Source of the DNA: Maribacter polysaccharolyticus
GTDB lineage: Bacteria > Bacteroidota > Bacteroidia > Flavobacteriales > Flavobacteriaceae
Length of the DNA: 64,000 nt
NCBI RefSeq assembly: GCF_028882255.1
Contig: NZ_JARBUY010000001.1
Location: forward strand, 1,208,344 to 1,272,343
Reading direction: 5' to 3'
Shown in pieces: positions 55,430 to 64,000 of the stretch. How positions within the stretch are numbered: position 1 is the stretch's first letter; each line of letters begins with the position of its first letter. A program made the translations under genes and the position numbers. A model generated the notes under the pieces. That model had not been told where the DNA came from. It was given only the letters and a program-made list of their open reading frames with translations, and made no database searches.

Positions 55430-56314
55430 CTAAAAGTTATAGTTATCCCATATATACTTTTCCAACAATTGTATCCAGTTGGATTGAAATCCCGTTCGGG
55501 AAACAAAATAGAACCATCGCTCGATCGTCAACCCATTGACATCAATGATTTTCAAGGTATTGTCGATCAACTCTTCGGTAATCGCATGCATGGAAACAAA
55601 GGCATAATTATCGGAATGTAAAAGGTAGTTTTTTATGGCTTCGGTACTGTTCAAGGTAACCACCGTATTCAATTTTCGAATCTTGTGTTTGTTCAAATAC
55701 CCGTATAAGATCTCTTTTGTCCCAGAACCCATTTCCCGTTCAATGATCGGAATTTCCGGTAACTCCCGAATTTCCATGGCGGTTTTTTTATAGGCAGGGT
55801 TCTTAGCATTGGTAACCAGGACGATTTCATCCTTGACAAACTTATTGAAGTGTAACTTTGGATTTGTATTCTTGCCTTCGGTAATCCCAAAATCCAATTC
55901 CTGATTTAAAATTAGCCCCTCGATTTCTTCAGAGTTACCACTTGTTATCTTAAAGTTCGTTTTGGGGAACTGTGTCCTGAATTTCGCAATTACCTTGGGG
56001 ATGATATAATTGGCCAAGGTTGTACTGACCCCGAAGGGTATGACTTCCGGAAATTTCTCGTATTTATGTAAAAACTGATTCTCCATTTCGGCATGGATTT
56101 CCAATATCTTATTGGCATAAACCAAAAATGATTTCCCATCATTGGTCAATTCAATGGAGTTTCTCTTTCTCAAGAAAAGGGTGATACCATACGCTTCCTC
56201 CAAATTCCTGATGGATTTTGATATCGCCGGTTGCGATATGAACAACTGTTCCGCGGCCTTTGTAAAACTTAAATGGGAAGCAACGACTTTAAAAATATGT
56301 AACTTGGTTTTCAT
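55430..56314 (-). CDS. LysR-family transcriptional regulator (YeiE/CysB-like)
   Basis: This 294-residue protein has an N-terminal winged helix (LHIFKVVASHLSFTKAAEQL and FISQPAISKSIRNLEE, residues 5-42) and a C-terminal substrate-binding fold. It is adjacent to yeiH, and in enterobacteria the YeiE regulator has the same neighbour, so sulfur or sulfite sensing is a reasonable inference. Its own upstream region (56315-56370) is short. Confidence 0.92.
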   Translation of the reverse strand: MKTKLHIFKVVASHLSFTKAAEQLFISQPAISKSIRNLEEAYGITLFLRKRNSIELTNDGKSFLVYANKILEIHAEMENQFLHKYEKFPEVIPFGVSTTLANYIIPKVIAKFRTQFPKTNFKITSGNSEEIEGLILNQELDFGITEGKNTNPKLHFNKFVKDEIVLVTNAKNPAYKKTAMEIRELPEIPIIEREMGSGTKEILYGYLNKHKIRKLNTVVTLNSTEAIKNYLLHSDNYAFVSMHAITEELIDNTLKIIDVNGLTIERWFYFVSRTGFQSNWIQLLEKYIWDNYNF

Positions 56315-56370
56315 GCGTTTATTTTTGGAATCCCCGCTTTTGGATCGAATACGATCTAATAATAAGGCCC

Positions 56371-58629
56371 TTAATCCAAATTAAAAAAATTACGGTCGCC
56401 CGGTGCAAGCATAACGGTGGTTTCTTTTATATTTTTCCCTTTTCCCTGTTTTACCGTTATGGCCCTTTTGGAATCCCCCAATAACCGTACCTCCAGTTTG
56501 TTCCCCTGTACCAAAACATAGAGGTCCGTTTCTTGTGAAGCTGTAACGACAAGCTTTCCCATATGCACTTCCGAGATCCCAAAGAGAAATGCCCCATTCC
56601 CTTTACGGATCATGTGGGCATCGCTCCCCGTAATGGTCCATAAACCATCATTGACCACCCATCCATCGAGCATGATTTCCTGCTTTGTTTCATCTATTCG
56701 ATTGTGGTATCCTTTATAAGGGTAAATGAGGGTGATAAAATCAAAGTCGTCCGGGTCGGTTTTGGAAACTACGGTCCAGTTTTTACCACGTGCACCGGAA
56801 GTAACGGCTTTATCGACCGTTTTCAATTGGAGAATATCACAACCCGTTGCATCGGGGAAAGAAGCCCTAAGAAGTCCAGGACCTGTTTCCGAGGTATAAT
56901 GCCCTTGCCAAACTTGTTTGTAATCATGGCCGTTTTTGGATTGGAAGTTATCTTTTACGATCCAGAAACCGTCCTTACAATAAATGACCTGTCTGGTGTA
57001 ACCTACAGCTTTATTTTCGAATCCGTCATGACTGCCTATAAAAAGATCGAAGACGTCATTGCTTTCCCAAGCAATTACTTTTGGAACCGGCAACTTTTTA
57101 AACTTACCAAAACCGCTCCCCCCTTTATTGGAAGTATATTCCTTACCCAACAACTCATCGTCGATGAGTGCCACATTCTTTACCATTGAATTCTTGAACA
57201 ATTCATAATCCTCGAGGGAATACCGTACCTGATAGTTGGGCAATATAACCTTGCCGTTGGCCATGGCTTGTATCCCCAACATATCGCCATGTTGGTGATC
57301 GGGTTTGTCGGGATCCAATCCGGCACTGATGATCATCATAGGGTCATTTGGCTCCCATCCTTGCCGCATGATGTAATACTTCGTATCCTCAAAAGCCAAG
57401 GAACCATAAGATGGTCTTTTACGCTCTATATGCCTTAAGAGTTCCACTTGTGGATTGCTTAAAAACCAATACATCCGTTCATCTACCTTATCAGTGGCAA
57501 AATATCCAAATTCAGGATCGTTGAACAAAATATACCCCAGTGTCATGGCTCCCGATATGTCATTTTTCTCTGCCCAGGGAATTTCGGTATCATCTTGCAA
57601 CACAGGGGCGCTTTTATCGGGATACGCGATTTTTACAAGGGTAGTGAACAAGGATTTCAATTTCCGTTCCCAGGCGGTATCCACACTGATATTATTTAGC
57701 TGTGCCAATTGATACACAAAGAAATAGTTATTGATATCGCTCATATGGTAATGTACGGACCGTTCGAACTGAAAACCATCGGGATTTATTTCTTTCTCCA
57801 AATGCTCCCCCAGCCTCATCATGGCCCTATCATACCATTTGTCGGTGCCTTTGAAATCACGAAACAGTATCGATAGCACCGCCAACCCCGACATTCCTTT
57901 GGTTTGATGGTTACCTGGCCGAAAGTTTGCATTTCTTTCATACAGGTGTTGACCGTGCTGCAATAATGTCGCTATCGTCTGCAACTGATCTGCATCGGTA
58001 TATGCCGGGTCGTTTAAAAACATATTATGGATCCAAAGCCAATTAGAGATTCGGTACCCTGCCCGAAAGACCTCATATATTCCGTTACCGTCTTCTATTC
58101 TCTCATACTTATTCTCCTCAAGGGCCCTATTCAGGGATTGCATTTGGTGCACGAAATACTTTATGTATTTCGGGTCCTTTCCTTCATTGAAATACATCAA
58201 AGCAATATCGACCATTTTATGTTGCCTAGCCAAATGACGAAGGGCATAAGCATTTACCGGCTCCCCATTCCGATAGTTGAAAGGTAGGACCCATTGGGTC
58301 TTAGCAGGGTATTTATTGAGGTGGTCCAACGCCCTGTCCTTATGTTCAGTCGCATTGCCATATAGCCCATTATAGGTAGCCATACGATCATCAATGCCTT
58401 TATGGTCATAAAAGAAACGGTCGGAAAAGGCTTGCCTGAAATATTCGGCCAGGGATCCTTCCTTGATTTTCCCATCGATCTGTAATCCTTCACGGATATC
58501 GGCCTTAAGGTAATCTGCAAGCTCTTGGATACCCAATACCCGCTGATCGGGAAGTTCCTGTGCCCATGTTTTGGTATGGACCATGATCAAGATAAAAAGA
58601 AGGAAGCCTAGTCGTTGATGGTTTTTCAC
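56371..58629 (-). CDS. Exported heparinase II/III-fold polysaccharide lyase, probable alginate lyase
   Basis: This 752-residue protein has a signal peptide (LGFLLFILIMVHTKTWAQ), an alpha/alpha toroid (residues about 30-400) and a C-terminal beta-sandwich of heparinase II/III type. Probable active-site residues are Asn240-His241 (PGNHQTKGM), Tyr294 (SVHYHMSD) and His445 (PDHQHGDM), the arrangement known from PL17 oligoalginate lyases; PL39 is an alternative. The start is 1 bp after the PL6 stop, so the two lyases are one operon. It would cut alginate oligomers in the periplasm. Polysaccharide specificity is inferred from the PL6 partner. Confidence 0.85.
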   Translation of the reverse strand: MKNHQRLGFLLFILIMVHTKTWAQELPDQRVLGIQELADYLKADIREGLQIDGKIKEGSLAEYFRQAFSDRFFYDHKGIDDRMATYNGLYGNATEHKDRALDHLNKYPAKTQWVLPFNYRNGEPVNAYALRHLARQHKMVDIALMYFNEGKDPKYIKYFVHQMQSLNRALEENKYERIEDGNGIYEVFRAGYRISNWLWIHNMFLNDPAYTDADQLQTIATLLQHGQHLYERNANFRPGNHQTKGMSGLAVLSILFRDFKGTDKWYDRAMMRLGEHLEKEINPDGFQFERSVHYHMSDINNYFFVYQLAQLNNISVDTAWERKLKSLFTTLVKIAYPDKSAPVLQDDTEIPWAEKNDISGAMTLGYILFNDPEFGYFATDKVDERMYWFLSNPQVELLRHIERKRPSYGSLAFEDTKYYIMRQGWEPNDPMMIISAGLDPDKPDHQHGDMLGIQAMANGKVILPNYQVRYSLEDYELFKNSMVKNVALIDDELLGKEYTSNKGGSGFGKFKKLPVPKVIAWESNDVFDLFIGSHDGFENKAVGYTRQVIYCKDGFWIVKDNFQSKNGHDYKQVWQGHYTSETGPGLLRASFPDATGCDILQLKTVDKAVTSGARGKNWTVVSKTDPDDFDFITLIYPYKGYHNRIDETKQEIMLDGWVVNDGLWTITGSDAHMIRKGNGAFLFGISEVHMGKLVVTASQETDLYVLVQGNKLEVRLLGDSKRAITVKQGKGKNIKETTVMLAPGDRNFFNLD

Positions 58630-58630
58630 T

Positions 58631-60943
58631 TTAATATAACAAATTGAGTTTCAGATTTTCCTCTACCACTATTTTACCAGAATTGTTGATGGTATTATTG
58701 GAGTGTGTATTGTTCTTCGCTCCCCAAAGTTGGGCGACCAGCTTAACCTTATTGTCCTTGAACGTATTACCGGATATATCCACATTTACGATACCGTAGG
58801 TATTCAATAAAATCCCATTTTTCTCTTTTGCCCCACATTTTGTAAAGGTACTGTTGGCAACCACCAAGGTGCCACCCACCGTAGATTCATCATATCCCCC
58901 TCGGTAATAATCCAATACATTTTCCTGTACCCCCTCAAAATGACAATTCGTTATGCTGATATTTTCCGCATTGTACTCTCCCTTATCCTCTGTCTCCTCG
59001 GAAAGCTCCAATCCGTTTTGGCAATCCTTGACGGTGGTATTATCAAAAGTGATGTTTTCCGCAAAGGAATATTTAAAGGCTTTCAATACATAATCAAATG
59101 CCTCGATGTTACAATTCCCGACATACAAATCGTATTTACTTGACATATTCTCCTCTAAGCTTGCAAAGGCATATTGACCCATATCCCCACGAAGGTTCAT
59201 ACCTTTTAAGGTCAGATTCGCTTTGGGATTCATTTCGAACAGTGGAGTGTTTTTACCCCCCTTGTAAACAAGGGTTACGTCTCCATCGGATTTTCCTTTT
59301 AGGGTCAAGGTCTTATCGATCTTCAAAGAAGAACCTATTTCATAGCTACCTGCCTCAAATGCAATGATATCGCCATCCTGGGCATCGGCAATAACCGTAG
59401 CCAAGTCGGTGGTAGTATAGACTTCAAGGGTATTGGGTGCGGCCTTGGACGGCTCCGCAGTATACCAAGTAGGACCATAATCGGTTCTATCTAAAGGCGA
59501 TGGGGCCACAGTGGGAGCACCTACGATCGCACCGACCATATTATTGTCTTTTCTGGATGCCCCGAACAAGTCTTGCTGAAATGCCTCAAAACCGAATCCG
59601 TCATAAACTGGAACTTCGGGAAAATCGGTAGTGGGCACCCATATATTTTCGCTTAATTCCTTAAGGGTAAATGTTTTTGATTCCAGGGCATCACTAGGTT
59701 CAAAAACCACACCTTGATTGTTGATGATATTGCTTTTGAACGTTATACCGTCGATAAGGTCATGGGCAACAATGGGGGCTTTATCCCCTTTGGTATTATA
59801 GATTAGATTATTCGCCACTATGGTTCGAATAGGTCGTGCCGACCTGATCTCTGATGCAGGCAATACATCTTTCTGGCTTACATTGGTCCCCACACCAAAC
59901 TGCAAAGGTGAGGTGCAATCTATCCAAGAATTATTGGCAACAACAACATCGGTAACTTGAATGTACCTATTGAGTGGCGACTTGGGAATACCGTTCATAA
60001 CGGCTAACGGACTCCTGAAATTCTGTCCCCTTAAATTATAAAAATAATTATTGGTTGCCGTATGGCCCGTGCCGATGATCCTAATCCCTCCATAATTCGC
60101 TGATTCCCCATCCCCAATGAAATAATTACCATCGATGGTGCAATAATTACCGTGTCTTGTTACCAATGAACCTTCACTTTTATAAAACACGTTGTTCCTG
60201 AATTCATTGAAGTTCGTTTTGCTGGATATGATCTCAACCTCCCCATTACACTCATCGAACAAGTTATTGGCCACCAAGGTATAACTCGGGCACATGGAGG
60301 TAAAACTGTTTCCTAATTGTATGCTTTCCGCACTCGGCCCGCCTTTTGGTGGCCTGGGACCAAAATGATTGTTGGTGATCTTATGGTAATTATTGATGTT
60401 CCGGTTTCCTGCAAGGTCTACCCGAACGGTCGGACCCCTATTTGATTTCCCCGCCAAATAAGAATGATCCAATTGGTTATGCCTGCCTTTAAAAAGCACC
60501 CATAAATCCGTCAGGTTACGTTGGGCTTTGTTGAAATCCTTGATCACACAATTCTTGACGATACTGTGATTGGCCACACTATCCGTACTTACGGCATACT
60601 CTATTACCGCATTGGAAGGGGAATGACCGTTGACAAAGTACAATCCGTCTACAATAAGATAATCGCCACCCAATTTAAGGTCAGATGCCCCCTGGATCAA
60701 AACTTCACCTGGGGTTTCTGCCCGCAGTGTGATCGGTTTATCTTCCGTACCGCTGGCTGTCATACGTATTTGAACATCTTCCCAAACGCCATTGGCAAGT
60801 ACAATTTCGTCACCAGGTTTGGCATTGGCCAAAGCCGCACTAAGTCCATCCTTATTGGTGACCGTTATTGAGGGTTGCATTCCGGAATCCTTACAACCGA
60901 TAAGGAGGAGAAAAAATAAAGGGATAATTACTGAATACTTCAT
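58631..60943 (-). CDS. PL6-family polysaccharide lyase lipoprotein (probable alginate lyase)
   Basis: This 770-residue protein has a lipoprotein signal (FLLLIGCKDSG) and two beta-helix parts. The first (residues about 25-480) is chondroitinase-B-like with ECNGEVEIISSKTNFN (catalytic lysine) and SLVTRHGNY (catalytic arginine), near residues 230-265, as in PL6. The second (about 500-770) is a further parallel beta-helix, as in two-domain PL6 alginate lyases. It acts at the cell surface or in the periplasm on alginate. It is the promoter-proximal gene of the two-lyase operon. Confidence 0.92.
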   Translation of the reverse strand: MKYSVIIPLFFLLLIGCKDSGMQPSITVTNKDGLSAALANAKPGDEIVLANGVWEDVQIRMTASGTEDKPITLRAETPGEVLIQGASDLKLGGDYLIVDGLYFVNGHSPSNAVIEYAVSTDSVANHSIVKNCVIKDFNKAQRNLTDLWVLFKGRHNQLDHSYLAGKSNRGPTVRVDLAGNRNINNYHKITNNHFGPRPPKGGPSAESIQLGNSFTSMCPSYTLVANNLFDECNGEVEIISSKTNFNEFRNNVFYKSEGSLVTRHGNYCTIDGNYFIGDGESANYGGIRIIGTGHTATNNYFYNLRGQNFRSPLAVMNGIPKSPLNRYIQVTDVVVANNSWIDCTSPLQFGVGTNVSQKDVLPASEIRSARPIRTIVANNLIYNTKGDKAPIVAHDLIDGITFKSNIINNQGVVFEPSDALESKTFTLKELSENIWVPTTDFPEVPVYDGFGFEAFQQDLFGASRKDNNMVGAIVGAPTVAPSPLDRTDYGPTWYTAEPSKAAPNTLEVYTTTDLATVIADAQDGDIIAFEAGSYEIGSSLKIDKTLTLKGKSDGDVTLVYKGGKNTPLFEMNPKANLTLKGMNLRGDMGQYAFASLEENMSSKYDLYVGNCNIEAFDYVLKAFKYSFAENITFDNTTVKDCQNGLELSEETEDKGEYNAENISITNCHFEGVQENVLDYYRGGYDESTVGGTLVVANSTFTKCGAKEKNGILLNTYGIVNVDISGNTFKDNKVKLVAQLWGAKNNTHSNNTINNSGKIVVEENLKLNLLY

Positions 60944-61149
60944 GAATTTATACTATTGATTAGTTAGGATTTTATGCTATAAATACCATATCACTGTAAA
61001 AATCGCCCATAACTTACATGCTATCCTATCTTTCCGTAGCCCTAAAAATGACGATCGACCATTCGGCCGCCCAGAACTTGTGGGCTTTACACCAGAGCAT
61101 TCGAAAAGGATTTTAATGGGACGAAACATTACATGATATACGACAGGTT

Positions 61150-61167
61150 AAATTGGTTAACCAATTT
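61150..61167. promoter_or_regulatory. 18-bp palindrome, probable GntR (FadR/PdhR-type) operator
   Basis: AAATTGGTTAACCAATTT is a perfect palindrome 207 bp upstream of the PL6 start. Its TTGGTnnnACCAA-like form (here N2) fits FadR-subfamily GntR regulators, such as PdhR with AATTGGTnnnACCAATT. Alginate loci of flavobacteria often include such a regulator, but none is in this window. Confidence 0.6.
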
Positions 61168-61587
61168 CGCGCGATAAATGTACAAACCATTATTTAGTTA
61201 GCCCAATCATTGGCCAATTAACTCGATGATTATTACGGAATACCTTACAAAAAGGTGAAAATGTTTACATTATCGGGCAAAAAAAAGGACCAAAATTGGG
61301 TTGGTAATTTAACGGCAATCGTGATAATGATATAAAAAATTATACCCCGAAGCACCCCTAGGGTCATTGTGTCGCAGCATACTTTAACCCATATATGATC
61401 GTCGTCCCATCCGATAAAGTGGAGGGAAATACAACAGAAATGTTCCCTAAAACGTTCCTTGGCACCAATACCCTCAATATTTCTTTACAAAACCCTATTA
61501 TTCCTTAAATTTTGTTATTATTCTTCGTACATCAAAAAAAAATCATGGACTTTTCGTTGATAATATCAATAAAATGTGTGATTTTTG

Positions 61588-61595
61588 TATTTTTG
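61588..61595 (+). promoter_or_regulatory. -7 box of the large-protein gene
   Basis: TATTTTTG matches TAnnTTTG, 100 bp upstream of the ATG at 61696. No properly spaced -33 TTG is visible; the nearest TTG (61557) is too far. The adjacent palindrome would cover the region just after the transcription start. Confidence 0.55.
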
Positions 61596-61598
61596 AAA

Positions 61599-61612
61599 AT
61601 TGGTTAACCAAT
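61599..61612. promoter_or_regulatory. 14-bp palindrome overlapping the transcription start of the large-protein gene
   Basis: ATTGGTTAACCAAT is a perfect palindrome with the same core as the site at 61150, beginning four bases after the -7 box, and therefore at about +1. This placement is that of a repressor operator. A further half-site follows (GATTACCAAT at 61616-61625). Confidence 0.6.
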
Positions 61613-61695
61613 CTGGATTACCAATGATAGTGGGAATCAATGTGCAGGTTCTTAAATTATCGTTTAAATATAAAGCACATCATAAATCATAAAAA

Positions 61696-64000
61696 ATGAA
61701 TAAAGAAGGTACACTAACTCCTGATCGCAACCAACAAGGCAGAAAAGATATAATCCAATATATCAACCTACAGTTATCATCACTTGGACAACCTATTTTT
61801 CATGATGATGAGGATGGCCCTGCAGAAAAATTCTGCAATCCTAAATTTCAAGAACTCACCAACGGATTGATTCAAAATTTTCGTGAAAAATCGCGATTGC
61901 TATCCACCCATCTTGCTCCCGCGGATTCAAGAATCCAAGAATTCATAAATGATTATTTAAAGGAGGAATTGAATGGGGAAGCCATACATTTACCCAATGA
62001 CACGTTGGTTTTAAACCAAAAAGGCCATGCAAGGGAAGTAAGTTTACCCCCCAATGAAAACACCTTCTTTAGTGATGATATTTCTTCATACCGTATAAAG
62101 CAGGGTATCTTGAACAACCCTATTCACGATAAAAGGACCACAAAGGGTACTTTTCATATCGTAGAAGGTCCCCTACCTGTACCCTTGGACAAAAAGGAAG
62201 TACCCAAAATCGCCTTCAAGCATTTCTTAAAGGCCGCATTCAATCCTTCGGATGAGTTGAAAGTATTGCCCTTTACCTCAAACCAAAAAGAGAAGGCCAA
62301 GTTAATGGTTTCCTTTTTGATGCGCCCCATGGTGTGTCCCGAGGTCAAAGGGGTTATCTCGAAAAAAAGTTTGGAGGTGCGGTTTTTTGCCCCTGGAAGC
62401 TTAGTCAGTAATTTGGATTTTGTTGAATCTATCTTCGGAAATGCGGGAGATCCCTATTTGGCACAAAATGACGCAGCATTGGATACCGAACATTGGACCG
62501 GACATACAGGCTGTATCATTCTTGCGCCCCAATTAAAAACACTGACCAAAAAAGAAGTTGGCCTACCCCATTTTGATGCTGCTACCGAGCGCCAAAAAAT
62601 TGATGGCATGTGCTGGAAAGATGAAAAGGAATTATACAATGATGGTAGTGCCTTTAAAGTAACCTGTAGGGATGACAGAGGGGTTGTAGTCACCATTATC
62701 GCGGACAACTATTTCGGATATTCGAAAAAGGAAATCAAAACACAGATCAGCTATTCGGCAAACCTATTCGGTTTGGTCGAAGAAGAACATGCCGGTGGTG
62801 CCATAGCATACCCCAGAGGGGTAATGGGCGATATCGTCGATGGTAGTGCCTTTTCGGCCAAGTTCGGAAACAAGTTCAGTTTTGAAGATGTAAAAAAATT
62901 ATTGGGTGACCGTATCGAGGTACAGCCTTCGAATTATGCGATCGACAAGAAGTATCCGAATCTTATTTATATTCCGGAAAATGCCTATATCAACACCAAT
63001 ACCAATAGTATTACCTGGACCCATAAAAACAAACAGGAAAAACTGATCTTATCACCGGTCAAAACCTATATACACCCTACGGGTAATAAATTCAGGTTGG
63101 AAAAGCACAGGGCCATTTCGTTATGGCGTATCGTCAACACTTCACCTGAAGGGGTATTTTGCCACAAACCCTGTACGGTTTCAGGGGGTGGTAAATCGGA
63201 GATTTCCAAATCGATGTTGAACGCCATTACCTATATCCCGTTCAACGTCATAGACATTGAGGAAGACTTTAAAAAGGCGGATGAGATCATTGAATTCAAT
63301 TATTCAAAACGTTGGAAAAACTATGACCCGACCTTACCTCCTTCAAGATCCTTTTTAGATAAACGGAGAACGTTGGGGTCTGCCGTAAAATTACTTACGC
63401 CATCGGACAAAAACAGTGATGAATACAATGAGTTCATATCCAATATCCCGGTACATATCCGGTCTTTGGTACTCTTTGTAAAAAGACTCTATCGTCAAGA
63501 CCACAATGAACTGAATTGGAAGGATTGTATGTCGGTTCAAATCATCAACGGTCAAAAAGGAACCGAACTATGGTATTTCGACAATCCAGTAGTGGGCAGT
63601 TACGTGCGTATTGGATTCAATCAAGAAGGAAATTGGATGCTGAATAAATTAAGGTCAGACTTTGCGGCTTCCACGAAAATACAGACCGAAGATGATATTT
63701 CAGCTTCGATCACCCTACCTAGAAACAAGTTTAAGAATTTAAATCCCTTATACCAGAATAAAAGTCTAAAGGTGGTCGCGAACTGTGAATCCCATTTGTT
63801 TCAACGACCCGATGAAGCCATTGTTCGAGGGTATGACGAAGGTGCGGAACGCGACTTGGTATCAGACAATGTGTTCTTGACGAATTACGAATTACTGACC
63901 AAAAAGGATGCTATCGAAATCTATGAGGACACCATCAATTTTGATAAGTACACCCAACCTGTAAAGGATTTGATCGAAAGTATCGTGAACAGTCCCAAAG
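61696..64000 (+). CDS. Large cytoplasmic protein, probable PPi-type phosphoenolpyruvate carboxykinase (3' end outside window)
   Basis: The frame is open from the ATG at 61696 to the window end (768 residues so far). There is no signal peptide. Blocks include SNLDFVESIFGNAGDPYL near residue 240, HWTGHTGCIILAP near 273, ADNYFGYSKKEIKTQISYSA near 335, and a Gly-rich SGGGKSEISKSM near 495 that may bind a phosphate. Overall size and blocks match what I recall of PPi-type PEPCKs (about 1,100 residues, found in Propionibacterium and Entamoeba), which interconvert oxaloacetate and phosphoenolpyruvate with pyrophosphate. This is recognition from memory, not a search result. It faces the alginate-lyase operon across a control region with shared operator sequences. 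Confidence 0.65.
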   Translation, partial: MNKEGTLTPDRNQQGRKDIIQYINLQLSSLGQPIFHDDEDGPAEKFCNPKFQELTNGLIQNFREKSRLLSTHLAPADSRIQEFINDYLKEELNGEAIHLPNDTLVLNQKGHAREVSLPPNENTFFSDDISSYRIKQGILNNPIHDKRTTKGTFHIVEGPLPVPLDKKEVPKIAFKHFLKAAFNPSDELKVLPFTSNQKEKAKLMVSFLMRPMVCPEVKGVISKKSLEVRFFAPGSLVSNLDFVESIFGNAGDPYLAQNDAALDTEHWTGHTGCIILAPQLKTLTKKEVGLPHFDAATERQKIDGMCWKDEKELYNDGSAFKVTCRDDRGVVVTIIADNYFGYSKKEIKTQISYSANLFGLVEEEHAGGAIAYPRGVMGDIVDGSAFSAKFGNKFSFEDVKKLLGDRIEVQPSNYAIDKKYPNLIYIPENAYINTNTNSITWTHKNKQEKLILSPVKTYIHPTGNKFRLEKHRAISLWRIVNTSPEGVFCHKPCTVSGGGKSEISKSMLNAITYIPFNVIDIEEDFKKADEIIEFNYSKRWKNYDPTLPPSRSFLDKRRTLGSAVKLLTPSDKNSDEYNEFISNIPVHIRSLVLFVKRLYRQDHNELNWKDCMSVQIINGQKGTELWYFDNPVVGSYVRIGFNQEGNWMLNKLRSDFAASTKIQTEDDISASITLPRNKFKNLNPLYQNKSLKVVANCESHLFQRPDEAIVRGYDEGAERDLVSDNVFLTNYELLTKKDAIEIYEDTINFDKYTQPVKDLIESIVNSPK

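Larger units (their letters stand above)
60944..61695. other. Divergent control region between the lyase operon and the large protein gene
   Basis: This 752-bp gap has no supportable gene; one 37-codon frame near 61396-61509 has no ribosome binding site or recognised homologue. It carries the palindromes at 61150-61167 and 61599-61612, several TTGG/CCAA half-sites (for example CCAATCATTGG at 61203-61213) and a -7 box at 61588. Its size suits joint control of the two divergent transcripts. Confidence 0.6.

Noticed and set aside
1-64000. Possible tRNA genes, insertion sequences or attachment sites.
   Set aside because: No cloverleaf with TTC-A-A T-arm signature, transposase frame or paired terminal repeats was found by eye; a tRNAscan and IS search would confirm.

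Overview
The window looks like a chromosome segment of a marine member of the Flavobacteriaceae (Bacteroidota). Signs of this are a SusC/SusD pair, several TAnnTTTG-type -7 promoter boxes, DUF3822, DUF4126, head-GIN (DUF2807) and PyrR/PyrB genes in flavobacterial form, an unusually short ProB, and a polysaccharide lyase pair typical of algal polysaccharide degraders. GC content appears moderate (about 40%). Both edges cut a gene: an AraC-type regulator runs in from the left and a very large protein runs off the right. No tRNA, rRNA, CRISPR array or intact insertion sequence was seen.

Layout. 1-6.4 kb: AraC regulator, SusC/SusD outer-membrane uptake pair, a strong terminator, then the wreck of an exported S9-type peptidase gene. 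6.4-11.6 kb (minus): acyltransferase, KdnB-like iron alcohol dehydrogenase, HAD hydrolase and KdsB (lipopolysaccharide Kdo supply), a DUF4126 membrane protein and a small RecD-like helicase. 11.8-17 kb: pilin-like protein, DUF3822, RsmD, RNase P RNA (minus), DnaX, MiaE. 17-24.2 kb (minus): Ppx, Ppk and SixA-like phosphatase, then PdxH, RNase Z, a STAS-like protein, PyrB and PyrR. 24.2-25.5 kb: sparse DNA holding a divergent ribosomal protein S21 gene preceded by a Shine-Dalgarno-like sequence. 25.5-29.3 kb: proC-proB-proA and a beta-lysine acetyltransferase-like gene (osmolyte theme). 29.4-35.1 kb: S1, a Kbp-like LysM protein, Cmk and Lon. 35.3-38.3 kb: ECF sigma factor followed by a probable anti-sigma/accessory protein and two repeat-rich exported proteins. 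38.3-45 kb (minus): MFS transporter, M48 lipoprotein protease, GH31 glucosidase and GlgB.

45-52 kb holds a collagen-like lipoprotein, MsrB, dihydrolipoyl dehydrogenase and DUF3817. Next comes an island unusual for an aerobic flavobacterium: a DUF134 regulator, two NifX/MTH1175-type cofactor-binding proteins, a DUF5320-like peptide and a truncated, frameshifted MinD-type ATPase. It resembles the Orange-Protein/MinD clusters of anaerobes and seems to be decaying. 52-56.3 kb has Dps, a YhdH-type reductase divergent from an HxlR regulator, and a YeiH-type transporter with a LysR regulator.

56.4-64 kb is a carbohydrate-processing region. A heparinase II/III-fold lyase and a PL6 lyase form a two-gene operon, probably for alginate. 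Across a 752-bp gap, a large protein that I believe is a PPi-type phosphoenolpyruvate carboxykinase is transcribed the other way. The gap carries two near-identical palindromes with the core TTGGTTAACCAA, the form expected of FadR/PdhR-type GntR operators. One lies just downstream of the -7 box of the large gene, so lyase production and central metabolism may be under a common repressor. The most notable points are this shared operator, the extra S21 gene, the decaying MinD/NifX island, and the KdnB-like gene in the KdsB operon.
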